Shown here: positions 10,706-23,236 of the stretch, in pieces
How positions within the stretch are numbered: the stretch's first letter is position 1
How the letters are laid out: each line of letters begins with the position of its first letter
The notes under the pieces: generated by a model
Databases searched by the model: none
Seen by the model: only the letters and a program-made list of their open reading frames with translations
What the model was told of the DNA's origin: nothing
NCBI GenBank assembly: GCA_018105865.1
Contig: CM030870.1
Coordinates: 350,001 to 414,000, forward strand
DNA length: 64,000 nt
Direction of reading: 5' to 3'
Source: Metaphire vulgaris
Taxonomy: Eukaryota > Annelida > Clitellata > Crassiclitellata > Megascolecidae
Position numbers and translations under genes: made by a program

Positions 10706-12625
10706 TCGTTGCTTTTTTTGAGAAAGAGTGGAAGGAGGAGGAGGAGACAGAAGTAATAGAGGATGGAAGGCAGGGAGGAGAAGGAGGAGAGAAAATATAG
10801 ATTAGAAGCCTTAGTAAATTCGTAAGAATACCTCTTCTTCTTCTTCCTCCTCCTCCTCCTCCTCCTCTTCCTCCTTCTCCTCTTTCAATTATGAAACAAA
10901 TCCTCCCTCGTCACGTCTACATCTCCGTTCCTCACATAGCAGTACTTTTTACGCACCGTCTCTGATATTTGCTCCAGTTGTCATTAATTCTCTGTTTTTT
11001 TAACTATATATTATAATTTCCAGCGTTTTCAACATTGCAAAATGCGCAAATATTGTTTAATCAAAACTGTTATTAGACCGGAGCGTTTAACGTTTCTTTT
11101 CTAAAAACCCCGTTCTTCTTATCACCCCATAATTTATGGAAGGCAACCCTTGGCCTTTTTATTTTCTCTTTCTAACCTCTCCCTCCCTTGCCCAGACAAT
11201 AAAGTGGAATGAGGAGCAGGCTATTGGTCGGCCATTGCTCTGTGGTCAATTAAACGCACAACCAGCAATTAATATAATTAAGCGCATTCATATATTGACG
11301 TCTTCAAGACCAAGATGAAAAAGCAAACATCAAAAGCAGGAAAGGCGCCAAAACAGTCAGCGGTCAATCTGAGTCTGTCTCTTTGATCGTCTGCCTCTTT
11401 GATCGTCTGCCTCTTTGATCGTCTGCCTCTTTGATCGTCTGCCTCTTTGATCGTCTGTTTAAAGCGATAATACTGGTTTCTTTGAAAGGTCAGGCTTTTT
11501 GCAAATTTGACTTAAAAACTGTCGACGTAAAAGAGAAGCAACCAAAAAACATTTTGGAGTCTCAGAAGTCAGAGGTGGACTTGGAGGTGGAGATGGGGGT
11601 GGGGATGGGGGTTGGGGTGGGATTTTTCTATCATCTCCTGTCTGTCACCTGGCACAGTGACGTCGTCCAAAAGATAAGAAAAAAACTGTTGCCCTGTCTA
11701 ACTTATCTAAGACTTAGTTGATTTAGTCATGATTCCAACTTGCATCGCCCTATTATGGATTATAACCACGGAGTGTGGTTGACTGCAGATGGCATCTCCG
11801 CACATCACGCGGTGGAGCTGAACGAGAGTTTAGATTCCTTAATTAAATAAGCGATGCTCGGGGACAAAGGCAACTGCGCACCAATCATGAAAGAAGGAGA
11901 AGTAATTAAGCAGGAAGAAGAAGAAGAGGAAGACACATTTAGAAGAGGAAGAGTTAAATGGAGGAGTCATTTTTCTGATTTCTAGTGTGGCAAAAGAGAG
12001 GAGGATTCAGGAGGAAGAAGAGGTAATAGTTGCAGAAGTTTTGTTTAATCAAGGAGACTTAAGGATTCTGAACTCATTTTAGGAAAAATTATGACAAGGG
12101 GGGGAGCCAAGTCGGATCACATTCTTGGAATCAGGCTGCTGTTATTACACAAGAATAGTCTTGCCAAATGCCAACAAACTGGGTGAATTTGACCATTTCG
12201 GGAAAATCTGCAACGTAAATAGAAAAACGGCCTAGATTAAACCCTGGGAGGAGGAGGAGGAGGAGGAGGATGGAGGAGACGAGGAGATTGTCTAAATCTG
12301 TTAAGTTCAGCGCCGATCGAACGAACCAGTCGAAGACTTCAGTTACAGTAGAAGGAACCATGTTTAAATAGAATTCTAGACATGATGAAAAGAATAGCTA
12401 ATTGTATTAAATCACCACAATTCTTATCAGTTCTTTTTGTTTCTGATCGTTTCTCTTTGAAGATGTGAGCGACATCGATTTCCTGGGTAATATAGAGGCG
12501 CTATAGAATCCATCGAGAACTTAATCCAAGGACGGAAGCTGTTGCAGCTTCATCCGGAATGTTCAGATATCTAAAGAATTACGACGTCTAACCATCAAGA
12601 CTGCAATGAACGATCAGTAGTCTAT
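10458..12625. other. Intergenic; CTC/ATC runs and a short minisatellite
   Basis: No gene seen. Contains GAA/GGA and TCC/ATC trinucleotide runs (10530-10702, 10730-10790, 10833-10890), a five-copy array of a 16-base GATCGTCT-containing unit (11389-11459), an isolated hAT-b terminus (CGGCCTAGATTAAACCCTG at 12229-12247), and at 11740-11860 sequence resembling 13740-13870 (CCCTATTATGG...TTATAACC, CGGTGGAGCT), possibly an older copy of the duplication that follows. Confidence 0.5.
11389..11459. repeat. 16-bp minisatellite, first array
   Basis: About five tandem copies of GCCTCTTTGATCGTCT. The same unit forms a larger array 1.7 kb away (13200-13670). Confidence 0.85.
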
Positions 12626-13562
12626 GATCGGCTCTTTGAGATAATATTCTTCCTGTTTGAAACCGGAAGAGGAAACACTCAGACGACCTGTTACGTCATC
12701 CGACCGCTTTTAAGATGATTCCTTTTTCTCAATGTTTTTCGATTCCTCAGCCGCCAAAGAAATCGAATTTTTTTATGCGTTAAAAGATGGAAGGCCGATG
12801 ACGTCATTTTTACCCTCCCCCTTTACGTCAAAATCGATCTCTTTTCGTGACGTAAGAAGAGTAGAAAAGATGACCACTTTCAGACGTCATCAATCTTCAC
12901 CGACATTCGGCGATTTACTCTTATGCATTGCATATACAATCACGAATCACGATTTGCTGACGGCCACCAAATGACTGGCTGACTGCGTGACAATTGAATG
13001 ACCGATCATCAATCAGACTGACAGCGTCTGACGCTTTGATGACACGAGACTAGACGTCGAGTGATGACACGCCTGTTACGTCTCTTGACATCTCTTGACA
13101 AGTTGACGTCAATCGGAAAAACGACTGCTGAAGGCCATTTTAAACTGTATACAATCAGACGACAACGGTTTTCCAAACAATCGCTTACTATTCGACTGAG
13201 TATCTGCCTCTTTGATCGTCTGCCTCTTTGATCGTCTGCCTCAGGTCTCTGGAGAGAGCCTCTTTGAGAGCCTCTTTGAGAGCCTCTTTGATCGAGAGAG
13301 AGAGAGAGAGATCGTCTGCCTCTTTGATCGCTGTTTTTGATTCTCTTTTGATCGTTTTCTTTGATCGTTCTTTGCCTCTTTGATCGTTTTTCTTGTTTGA
13401 ATCTTTGAATCGCCTCTTTAAGACGATTAATCTGACTTTGATGTCTGCCTCTTTGATCGTCTGCCTCTTTGATCGTCTGCCTCTTTGATCGTCTGCCTCT
13501 TTGATCGTCTGCCTCTTTGATCGTCTGCCTCTTTGATCGTATATATATATGATATATATATT

Positions 13563-13600
<38 letters not shown>

Positions 13601-15400
13601 TATGCCTCTTTGATCGTCTGCATTCTGGCATTCTGCATTGATATGTCGCTCTTTGATCGTCTGCCTCTTTATGTCTGCCTCTTTAATTTTTCTTAGTTCT
13701 CCTCTTCCATCGTGAAAGAGACTCCATTAATATTTGATAAACGGAAGTGCATGCGGTGGAGCTATTTCCATTTGAAACTGCTGAGAAGAAGTCATCGGAC
13801 TCTGAATAAGTTGCACGCCCTATTATGGGTTATAACCCTTTAATTCAACATCTCCGGATCCGTGCAACAAAACTGATTCGATTCGCGGGGGAACTCGTCG
13901 TCAGATGTCATTTTAGAATGGTGGGGAAGGGGGAGGGGGAGGGGGAGGCGTCATCTTCTCCTCTGGTCACCTGAGCTTTTAACCAAACTGCGGTCTATTA
14001 GTAGCAGTATCAGACGTTTCCATGGAGACGAAGTGGTTCTATAAGAGCAGCAAGGAACATAAATTGCCACTTTATCTGCGACAGAATATAAAAGACATTG
14101 CGGTTTCTTTAAAGTCCATTCTTTGCTTTTCAGGTTCTATTTCGAAGATAAATCTATAATTGTACTGCCGACAAATGCGTCAATTGCAGCAGATGATGTA
14201 ATGATAGAACATAACAGGTCCTTAGCTCTGATCGGAATTTCGGCTCTTTGAGATAAATTCTTCCTGTTTGAAACCGGAAGAGGAAACATACACGACCATA
14301 CATCATCCAATCATTGTAAATGCAGTATTTCGCTTGATACAATGCGCATGAGTTTATGTAAATATGTATATCGGACTATTTATAGGGATGTAACTTTTCG
14401 TGACGTAAAAAGTAGAATGACCGGAAATATCTTCACCGACAATTTACTCTTATGAATTTATACAATCACGAATCACGATTTGCTGACGGCCACCAAAAAC
14501 TGTTCTGACAAAAACCGATCATCAATCAAAACGTCTGACTCTTTTTGACACGAGACCAGACGTAAACAGCCAGCAGTGGACAAAATTAATTACGTCAATC
14601 GGAAAAAGGTGAAGGCCATTTTAAAGAAAATCGACGACAAGTTTTTTTATTATATATTTTGCCACCGACGAAGGGGAAAATTGGTCTTGAAAACGGGTTC
14701 TCCGATATTTTAACGAGATCCCGCCAATGCGTTTTCTTTCGTGATTTTTTCTTTGTATTCTACTTGCTGCTCAGGGAACCAGCTTCACCTTATGAATATT
14801 CACGAATGTGTCGCATTCTGCATTGCTGGCGAATTTTCTCTAGTGTGAGACTAGTTCTCCTCTGGGTAAATACTCCATTAAAATAAACAAGTGTTTAGTT
14901 TTCCATTTTGCTGAGAAGACGGGTGACAAGTTCGGATAATTTTTAATTCGAACATCGGCAACAAGATTTACTTATCAGATGTTTTAACAATGGTGGGGAC
15001 AGCAAAACGCGTCATCTTCTACTCTGGTCACTGGAGCTTGCGACTTCAAACTGCGGTCATTTATAGCAGTATCAGACGTTTCCATGTTGTTAACTTGTTA
15101 ACAAATGCCCAACAAATGAATAGTTATAAATAGTTATAATGATAAAAATAATAAAAGATATTCGGTTTCTTTAAAGTCCATTCTTTAATAAATAGTTCTA
15201 TTTAAATAAATAATAATAAACAGCCGACAAATAATCAATTATAATAAATGATGTCATGATAATAATCAGGTTTTCAATTTCCACAAATTTTCTTAGGTAC
15301 ATACACATACACACATACATATACAATCATTGTACATGCAGTATATACTTGATACAATGGGCATGCATGTATATATGTATATCGGACTATTTATATAGCG
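12626..15400. repeat. Diverged tandem duplication of non-coding DNA
   Basis: A block starting GGCTCTTTGAGATAA at about 12628 recurs at about 14240. Shared landmarks in order: TTCCTGTTTGAAACCGGAAG, TCGTGACGTAA, TCACGAATCACGATTTGCTG, ACGTCAATCGGAAAAA, GAAGGCCATTTTAAA, then CTGAGAAGA, GCGTCATCTTCT, AGCAGTATCAGACGTTTCCA and CGGTTTCTTTAAAGTCCATT. A third partial unit begins near 15312 (ATGCAGTAT...TATATCGGACTATTTATA, also at 14325-14385). Unit 1 is about 1.6 kb (enlarged by the minisatellite at 13.2-13.7 kb), unit 2 about 1.07 kb. Unit 2 is visibly more AT-rich where they differ. No open frame spans the shared blocks. Confidence 0.75.
13200..13670. repeat. 16-bp minisatellite, second array, with TA block
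   Basis: Repeats of GCCTCTTTGATCGTCT, the unit seen at 11389-11459, are interrupted by variants (GAGAGCCTCTTT, a GA tract) and by a TA microsatellite at about 13540-13598. The minus-strand frames through it (R-R-S-K-R-Q-T-I-K-E-A-D-D-Q) are a direct reading of the unit and are not a protein. Confidence 0.8.
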
Positions 15401-17141
15401 CCGTCGTAGACATTGCATAATCAAAGACGAGGGCGCTATACAAAGGATGGCTATACATGATTCCCTAAATATAATGCTCTTAATCTCTTCATCTTAGACT
15501 CCGCGTTCATTTTGATTCGATTTTCGTTGACGTCAGGTGAGACTGCCTGTCCTCCCGAGTTCTTTCTTTCTGCGATGACCTTCACCTTCTGCCCTGGCCG
15601 GTCGGGGGGGGCGGGGGGTGATGCATGGTCAGGTGGTTGCGCTGGTTCCTTCCGGCGGCTGCGTCCGTCCGTCCGTCTGTCTCTGGGGCTGGTCCAGGCG
15701 CACTCGAGTGCATCGGCGGCATTCGAGGGAGCAGCGCTGGTCGAACGCTGTCTAGGGACGAACGCCAGAGATTTTAGAGAAGACTAGAAGACAAAGTGCT
15801 AAAAGCAAGATTCGGATGACATGGCTGTCGTCATGGCAACGCAGACGTAAACTTCTACTAGGTTGCTAGGCACGAATTCCCACATTTTGAGAGCCCCCTC
15901 CCCCAATTTTTCATCTAAGTTTACGCCTATGCGTGGCAGTCACTCCAAGGCGATCACAAAGCCTATCTAACGAACACGCAGTTGATGTGTCTTATAACGG
16001 AGTGTCAACTGAACGATCTCTTCTCATCTCAATCATATAATTTCTAACAGTTGCTGTCATTAGAGTGATCTTTTTCCTTAAACAGCGGCAGCGTCTTCTC
16101 CCGCCCTCCCCCCCCCCTCCTGCCCTCCTCCTCCTTCCAAATGCAGAATGTTTTAAACATTTTCATCTTGGAAAGTGACGTCAATTTCAAATGAGACTTA
16201 GGAACCCATGAGATAGTTATGAGTGCGTTCTTGACCTCGTGACCAAGGGCGTAAAACACGGGGGGACGGTTTCCCCAATAATTGGTTAGAGGGGGACAGA
16301 GTATCAAATAACCCCCCAATGTTTAGTGCCTTAAAACGATAAAATCACTCATTACGGATTACCTTTTTCTTGCTGATCAGTTGTTATTTGGCCAGGGGAA
16401 AATATAAGGATGTCGCTTTTTTGCTCGCCAAGACTTTTTGGGAGACGTACTGGGGGTCTGATCTGGCTTTATCGACGATTCTTGTCCAGGCCCCACCCCA
16501 ATGTTGACGCCAGGTTTACGCCACTGCCTGCTACATGACCAATGGTACCAGTAAACGACTTCTATAATGAGAAGAGGTTCATTGATGAATTATTCTGCTT
16601 CTGTCGATATTTTTATAGTAAAAAAGGTACCATCCATTTTGGCTCAGTGAAGTTAATACGGAGAACCAAAGGGTTAAGCGCCTTCATTTTTACAGTGCAA
16701 CGGCTGAATGAGGCGGTTTAAACGCGTATTTCCCTCGCCGCCTTTCCTTCCACCGAGTTAACACGACCGATGTACTCATTCACAGCTTTAGTCGACTGGG
16801 ATGATATTTAGAAACAATTCCGTCAATTTTCTGCCGCGGCCGGGAGTTGAACCACGGACCTCAAGATTGGTAGACCAGTAGAAAAACCACTGCTCAAAAT
16901 GCGCACCTTTAGGGTTATAGGTTAGTGTTATTAATTCAGCCATCGACTGATTTCATCCAATATTTTCATTTTTATTCGTTTATTTTAAGACTGTTAACCA
17001 TATTATACTTATTTTAAAAATTGCCTTCATATCCTGTTGCTATTTTTAGAAGTGCAATTTTATCGTCTGCGAGGAAATGTCCGATCGACTGACCAAAGAA
17101 CTCACCTTGATTGACAGGTGAGTCGTTGTTCTCTCTTTCTC

Positions 17142-17178
<37 letters not shown>

Positions 17179-17516
17179 GTCTCTGTCTCTCCCTGTCTGT
17201 CTGTCTGTTTGTCTGTCTCTCTCTCTCTTCCATTTTCTCTTCACAACCGATCGCCACAGACTAATTACTACCCGATGACTCATTGATCACGTGACCAGAA
17301 TGATCTTCCGTTCGTGCGATTAAAGAAGCAACAGACGAGGATTCTCTCGCATGGGGCTGCTTACGACGGCATTCGCCAGGTGGCGCTTTAGTCAGTCGAA
17401 CTTCCGGGCAGCGATAGAAACAGATCCGTCTTATTTTTGCAACCGGCAGATGAACTACTTCCGGTGCCCTAAATGCAAACGGAAACGGAAGCGCCTTTCG
17501 CGAAGATGACGTCACA
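15401..17516. other. Intergenic; nothing firm
   Basis: No gene supportable. A GC-rich patch at 15560-15780 reads on the minus strand as a Pro/Ser-rich open segment between a possible acceptor and a GTGAAG donor, without homology I recognise. A decayed inverted-repeat element spans roughly 16243-16526 (GGGCGTAAA at left, TTTACGCCACTG at right). CT/GTCT tracts occupy 17130-17230. Confidence 0.45.
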
Positions 17517-18650
17517 CAGTGTGGTTTCAGTTAACTGTAACTGTAACTGAAATAGCAGTTAACTTAAAAATAACAAATCAGTTAACTGTAACTGTAACTG
17601 TAACTGAAAAATAAATAACTGAAATAGTTTAAAATAACTGAAAAATGACAAACTTAAAAAGTCAAACACCAGATAAAAAGATCTGCGATTAAACGCATTG
17701 AAACTCTCGATTTTCCGAAATTATTTATGTCGTGTTTTGATGGACATGCATGCAGAGATGGCCATTGGTTGGGTTAACTCATGGGCTGGGTTTGGTTGGG
17801 TCAGGAATTTAGGCAGTTATGGTGGTTTGGGTTGGGATGGGCTGGGAAACGTTGGTATAAACCTATTAGTCTAGAATGCTAAAAACGAATTAGGTGTCCA
17901 AACTTTCCAAAGCGGCGGATTTATAGGAAAATCACGAGAAGTATTGACTAGAACGAATATAAATGAAAGCTTCAAAGACGACCGGTGAGTAGAAACGATT
18001 TCAATTTTGATTTAAATTTTGATTTCAATAGAAAACATTTAAATATTGATAGCGACACTTAATTCTCTTTCATCACAACGCCATTAGAGTTCGTCAAAGC
18101 CTATTAAGTAAAACAAAGGGGGATTATTTCCGGGGGTGTCATTTCATCGGGTGTACCGGAGGGAGGGGGTAATGTCCGAGGGATTAGGTCTAGAGGGGAA
18201 AATGTCCATTCCCCGCACACACCCTAAATTGCATAAGAACTTCCTCTGCCCAGCACCGGGGATGGAGGTGTGCTTGTACCAGAGCTGACAGCCTGACACA
18301 TACCTTGCTTAACAACTAAGATCAGATAAACGTGTCCTGTATTCCGCCAAGACTCGAAACCGCCGAGATAATTTATTAACAATGCTATTAAGGCATGTTC
18401 TGGTCAGTGTTATTTAAGTTATGGTTTTTCAGTTTCAGTTTCAGTTGTGTTTTTTTCCGTTTAAGTTACAGTTAAAGTTAACTTTTTAAAAGTTACAGTT
18501 AATTAATAGTTAATGATTTTTCAGTTATAGTTACAGTTAGAGTTCTCTTAGTCTCATATCTCATTTCATATTATTTAATAAAAAATACAAAGCAATACAC
18601 TTGTGGCATTTTTCTCTCTGGCTTCTAATTCGGCTGCAGTTTCCTTATGC

Positions 18651-18710
18651 TTAGCCTTCAAATGATTCACGAGTTTTGTTGCATTCTTTCCTTTCGGTGA
18701 GCAAAAGCAG

Positions 18711-18792
<82 letters not shown>

Positions 18793-18887
18793 TGGACTTG
18801 TCCGTTGGATGCATCATATGCAACAACATTCCAGACTCCGTCGCTTTCACGTCTGCGCCCACTTAACGGCTTAAACATTTTGCGCAA
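18651..18887 (-). pseudogene. Possible BED-finger-like fragment broken by a GA tract
   Basis: The minus-strand frame reads GRRRESDGVWNVVAYDASNG, then about 20 codons of R-E microsatellite, then ECNKTRESFEG. The S-x-V-W-x-x-x-x-Y-D opening resembles the start of BED-type zinc fingers found at the N-terminus of hAT transposases, but the zinc-ligand region is replaced by the repeat. Low-confidence remnant, consistent with its position inside a hAT-type element. Confidence 0.3.
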
Positions 18888-19125
18888 ATATTAAATTTTT
18901 ATTGATTAAAATTTAATCGTAAGGAAATGCACTATCAAAGATGAATCAGATTAGTGTGAACTGTCAACAAAGAAATGTAGACCAATTAGTGCAATTGGCA
19001 ATTGCCCTGTTGCCCATTAGGGTGGAGTGAAAAAAACTTTTTTGAATTTTTAATTCCAATAGTGATCAAAAGTTGCCTATGATAGCGCACAAGTACTGCA
19101 AGAAATTTGGCAGTCACATGTTGAC

Positions 19126-20046
19126 GTCTTCTGCCCTCTACCGGACGATTTAAAGACGCCATATTGATTTTTTGAAATTTGAAGCCATTTTCGGGTGCAA
19201 CATTTCATATTAACATTACTATAAGTCTATTTTTACTAATGTGCATAAGCCACGATTTTGCAAATATACGTCGCGCACGACTACAGGTGGCCTAGTTGAA
19301 GACGATGCCCTGCTAATTATTGTTTTTATCAGTAAATGCGGAATTATTATGGCTGAAAGTAGTCGGAGAAAATCGCCGAACTGTCCAATATTTGCAGTTT
19401 CAAGTTGCAGAAAGATAGGGAATATCTGATAGCAGTAGTAGACTTCTTTAGCGCCATTGTAGTAGTACATCTGCACCAGTCGATGGTCAATAGAGCTACA
19501 GCGGCAGACATTGCATCAGGCATACTTACAGACTTTGGAATGGTAACACCTGGCGATAAATCTGAAGTTATTGACCGATCAAAACTTCGAAGATAAAGAA
19601 AAAGGCTGCGTGAAGATCTGATCGCGGAGTCTGCAAACAGAACCACGAATCTTCGCGGTTTGTACTTTGATGGCAGAAAAGACAAGACCCTATTAATGCA
19701 GAAAGAGGTTGGAGGTAATTAAGCTGCATCGCAGGACTGTTTTTGAAGAGCACAAAGTGCTGATTGAAGAACCCAACTCAGACTATCTGGGACATATTGC
19801 TCCAGTGCGTGGCAATGCTGCGTGTATACAGAAGAGCATATCGGATTTCTTAGAAGAAAGAAAGATAAGCATCCAATCGTTGGCAGTCATAGGTTGCGAT
19901 GGAACGGCAGTCAACACGGGACATAAGGGTGGTATCATCCGATTGTTAGAAGTACATCTGAAGCGTCCACTACACTGGTTCATATGCCTACTGTATGGCA
20001 ACGAGCTGCCACTGTCTTCTGCCCTCTACCGGACGATTTAAAGACG
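19126..20046. repeat. 33-bp direct repeat flanking an 855-bp segment
   Basis: An identical 33-base sequence (starts GTCTTCTGCCCTC, ends TTTAAAGACG) occurs at 19126-19158 and again at 20014-20046. The right copy belongs to the degraded coding fragment (frame reading CPLPDDLKTDVVKVLG). The left copy is isolated from its coding context, indicating a rearranged or partly duplicated pseudogene. Confidence 0.8.
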
Positions 20047-20070
20047 GATGTAGTGAAAGTATTGGGGTAA
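19405..20070 (+). pseudogene. Broken copy of an unnamed multicopy invertebrate coding family
   Basis: Three consecutive frames together give recognisable protein: VVHLHQSMVNRATAADIASG...VIDRSKLRR then a stop, NLRGLYFDGRKDKTLLMQKE in another frame, then HKVLIEEPNSDYLGHI...SLAVIGCDGTAVNTGHKGG...RPLHWFICLLYGNELPL. From memory, the CDGTxVNTGxKGG...RPLxWFxCLLxxNELPL pattern belongs to an uncharacterised family common in corals, molluscs and crustaceans; I cannot give it a name. At least one stop and two frameshifts break it. It lies inside hAT-type elements but need not be their transposase. Confidence 0.6.
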
Positions 20071-20348
20071 AACATAAAAATTGTAATTAAGGAATCCAAT
20101 ACCTAATGAAAGTTCCATAACAACATATAGATAAAAAGGACAAATATGAGCTTCATATGTATACATCTTCTACCCTCCACAGAGTCAGTTACATTATTAA
20201 TATGCGAAAGTAAGAATTTTTTTATATATCTACCAAGAGTGAACGTGAACACTGAACAACATTAATACTTCTTGTAATACTTCAGCTTAAACTGTGTAAA
20301 TTGGTGTGGTCTATTCACTGTAATCACAGATAGCGCTGGACCAAAGTT

Positions 20349-20850
20349 ATATTCAGAATGTTCACATTAGTTTGCATTGGAAAAGAAATTGTTTAGTAAC
20401 GAAATCACGCTTTGCTGTGAATGCGGACATTGTCTTCCTAGCTTCAAATTTTGCTCGGACTAATCCATCTCTTGCATGTTGTCCAACAACCGTCAATGCT
20501 GACTCTGTATCGGTCTTAACAGACCTCTCGACTGCTTGAGTACGTGTGCAAGGAAAACGAGGGAATTCAATTGCTGATTTGTCGGAATTGTTGAACAACA
20601 GCTGTTCCAGTTCAGTGGCGTATTTAGAATTTTGGTAGGGGGGCAGACACTTTTGACCTGACAAGTTTACAACTTTGGAAAAAGTTGACGACCTTTTTTT
20701 GCTTGTCAGGGTCTGAGGACAGGCTAGGCCAAGACCAAAGGGGGGCCATGGTCCAAATGGCCCAATGGTAATTACGCCACTGTTCCAGTTCGTCATCACT
20801 TATGACCGTGTTTATATGAGGTCTGAACTTTAGACCTGAATTAACTCCGC
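20349..20850 (-). pseudogene. C-terminal fragment of the same unnamed family, split by a MITE
   Basis: Minus-strand codons read VISDDELEQ, are interrupted by the 20613-20782 MITE, and resume LLFNNSDKSAIEFPRFPCTR then TQAVERSVKT...HARDGLVRAKFEARKTMSAF before a stop. The FPxxTQAVER...RDGxxRxxxxxRxxMxxF layout is, from memory, the C-terminal part of the family seen on the plus strand at 19.4-20.07 kb. The two fragments face opposite ways, so an inversion or two separate insertions occurred. Confidence 0.5.
20613..20782. mobile_element. Fourth-level MITE, CAGTGGCGTA ends
   Basis: A 170-bp element with ends CAGTGGCGTATTTAG and GTAATTACGCCACTG and a perfect 8-bp duplication TTCCAGTT (20605-20612 and 20783-20790). 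It interrupts the minus-strand coding fragment; reading across the duplication rejoins the frame, which shows the fragment existed before this insertion. Confidence 0.9.
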
Positions 20851-21676
20851 CTTAACCGGTGGCAAGCTCTGGTTTGAGAAAGGAGGAGCCAAAAACACAC
20901 ACAAAGTGACAACACACATAGACGCCCATCGTCTTTGATACGGACGCGTCTATAAACAAGCACAACACACACACACACACATACACACAGTCCTGAATCG
21001 TGACCCACAGGGCCACAAGTACATCTGACACAGAAGACTGCACTGATAATTATAATAGGGGCCTAATCATACTCACTTGAAAAATTATTTTTCAGTTTCA
21101 ATAACTTTTCTATTTCTTAACTTCTCAACTTTATTCTATTACAGTTATAACAAAAGTTATTAATCATTTTCCAGTTACAGTTAAAGTTACAATTAACTGA
21201 AATTTTTTCCAGTTATTCGGTGCTTTTAGTTACTATTATAGTTAACTTGAAGAACACTGGTTCTGGTTTCCTGTGATCAAAGGGGTAAAGGGCAAATCGC
21301 GATATTCTAGAACTCACCGATGCCATTACTCGTCTATATCAATGACGTTTCTTGCATCTATTGGTTGGGTTGGGTTGGGTCAGAAAATTAGGCAGTTATA
21401 GTGGCTTGGGTTGGGTTCTAAAAAATGGACCCAAGACCATCTCTGCATGCAGGTGAAAATATGGACATATAAGTAGATTTTTCAATGAATTAGAGAGAAC
21501 AGAGTTAGGGCCTATTGCTTATTAAGAAAATCATCAAAATTTCATTAATGTGTTCAATGGCGATTAACTGAAAATAACTGAAAAATAATTAACTATACCT
21601 GAAACTGTAACTGAAAAATAATTTCAATAACTTTTTAACTGTAACTGAAAAATAATCAATAACTGAAACCACACTG

Positions 21677-22491
<815 letters not shown>

Positions 22492-22844
22492 TCATACGTC
22501 GGTCGCGAATTCCGCGTCGCTTCGACGCAGTCTCCTTGCTCCATCGGAACTCAGCGCTGCTCTGGCGCCGCCTGGCGAATGACCGTCGCACTCGCCAGGG
22601 GCGCTGCTGCACTCCGCTTCGGTCGAATGATGATGAAGGCCTGTCGGTGAGTAAGATAGTGGGTAACAGCTCTTAAAAGTCACCATAGATGGCATGGCCA
22701 TTGAACTGGTGTTTGTGGCGGTGGGTTGAGGTGGTATTCTGGAGTTGGGGATCATCTGTGGAGGAGGGGGAGGAGGAGGAGTAATGAGTGTGACCTTTGA
22801 ACCCTTTGTTAAAGATGTCTGAGGCGAAGTGATTCTAACTGATT
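22492..22844 (-). CDS. Probable terminal cytoplasmic exon of the protocadherin
   Basis: The minus-strand frame opens after a TTGTCTATTGTAG acceptor and reads VRITSPQTSLTKGSKVTL, a seven-proline run, MVTFKSCYPLSYSPTGLHHH and an Ala/Gly/Ser-rich tail ending DAEFATDV-stop. The low-complexity, Pro/Ser-rich composition suits a protocadherin cytoplasmic C-terminus and the exon lies downstream of the 24.85-kb exon on the same strand. Problem: this acceptor needs one preceding base (phase 1) while the 24848-25009 exon ends in phase 0, so a small intervening exon or a different acceptor is required. Assignment to the gene is therefore inference. Confidence 0.4.
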
Positions 22845-23168
22845 CTACAATAGACAAATTGACAAATACTAATGATGCTTATTAATGGAAGCGAATAATC
22901 AAAATGGCCGAAGGTTTCTAACGATGCAAAGAGTTTCAAGAGACTTCTAATAGAACATGAAAACGCAGTTTATTTGATGATTTCTAATATATTATACTAA
23001 AACAGGGCTTTCAACAGTTTGTGATTTTTAAAATAACACTGATTTTTTTAAATTACTACAAAAATACATAAAAATAACAATCGAACATTTTAATTTAGCT
23101 TCAGTTCTTTCAATGTAGTTCATGATATATCTGTCAAATCCGAACTGACAAACAGTAAGACAGGGCCT

Positions 23169-23236
<68 letters not shown>

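Larger units (their letters stand above)
18405..21259. mobile_element. Third-level hAT-type element in the nest
   Basis: Starts CAGTGTTATTTAAGTTATGG and ends AGTTAACTTGAAGAACACTG, imperfect inverted repeats of the same CAGTGT...GTTA style as the outermost element. It is bounded by a perfect 8-bp duplication GTTCTGGT (18397-18404 and 21260-21267). The interior carries fragments of a protein-coding family in opposite orientations (18.65-18.87 kb and 20.35-20.85 kb minus; 19.4-20.07 kb plus) and a CT microsatellite (18711-18790). Confidence 0.8.
17753..21445. mobile_element. Second-level hAT-type element, CAGAGATGG ends
   Basis: The left end CAGAGATGGCCATTGG and right end CCAAGACCATCTCTG are inverted repeats, flanked by CATGCATG (17745-17752) and CATGCAGG (21446-21453), a 7/8 target-site duplication. 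Subterminal DNA is (GGGTT)n-like on both sides. Same family as the 39007-40043 element, whose duplication is perfect. Confidence 0.8.
17517..21676. mobile_element. Outer hAT-type element of a four-deep nest
   Basis: Terminal inverted repeats CAGTGTGGTTTCAGTTA (left) and TAACTGAAACCACACTG (right) are bounded by a perfect 8-bp duplication ACGTCACA at 17509-17516 and 21677-21684. The ends are followed by degenerate GTTACAGTTAACTG subrepeats. Most of the 4.16 kb is made of later insertions; little belongs to this element itself. Confidence 0.85.

Noticed and set aside
15512..15787. GC-rich open frames on both strands at 15.5-15.8 kb
   Set aside because: Weak splice signals, low-complexity composition, no recognised family; not enough to call an exon.
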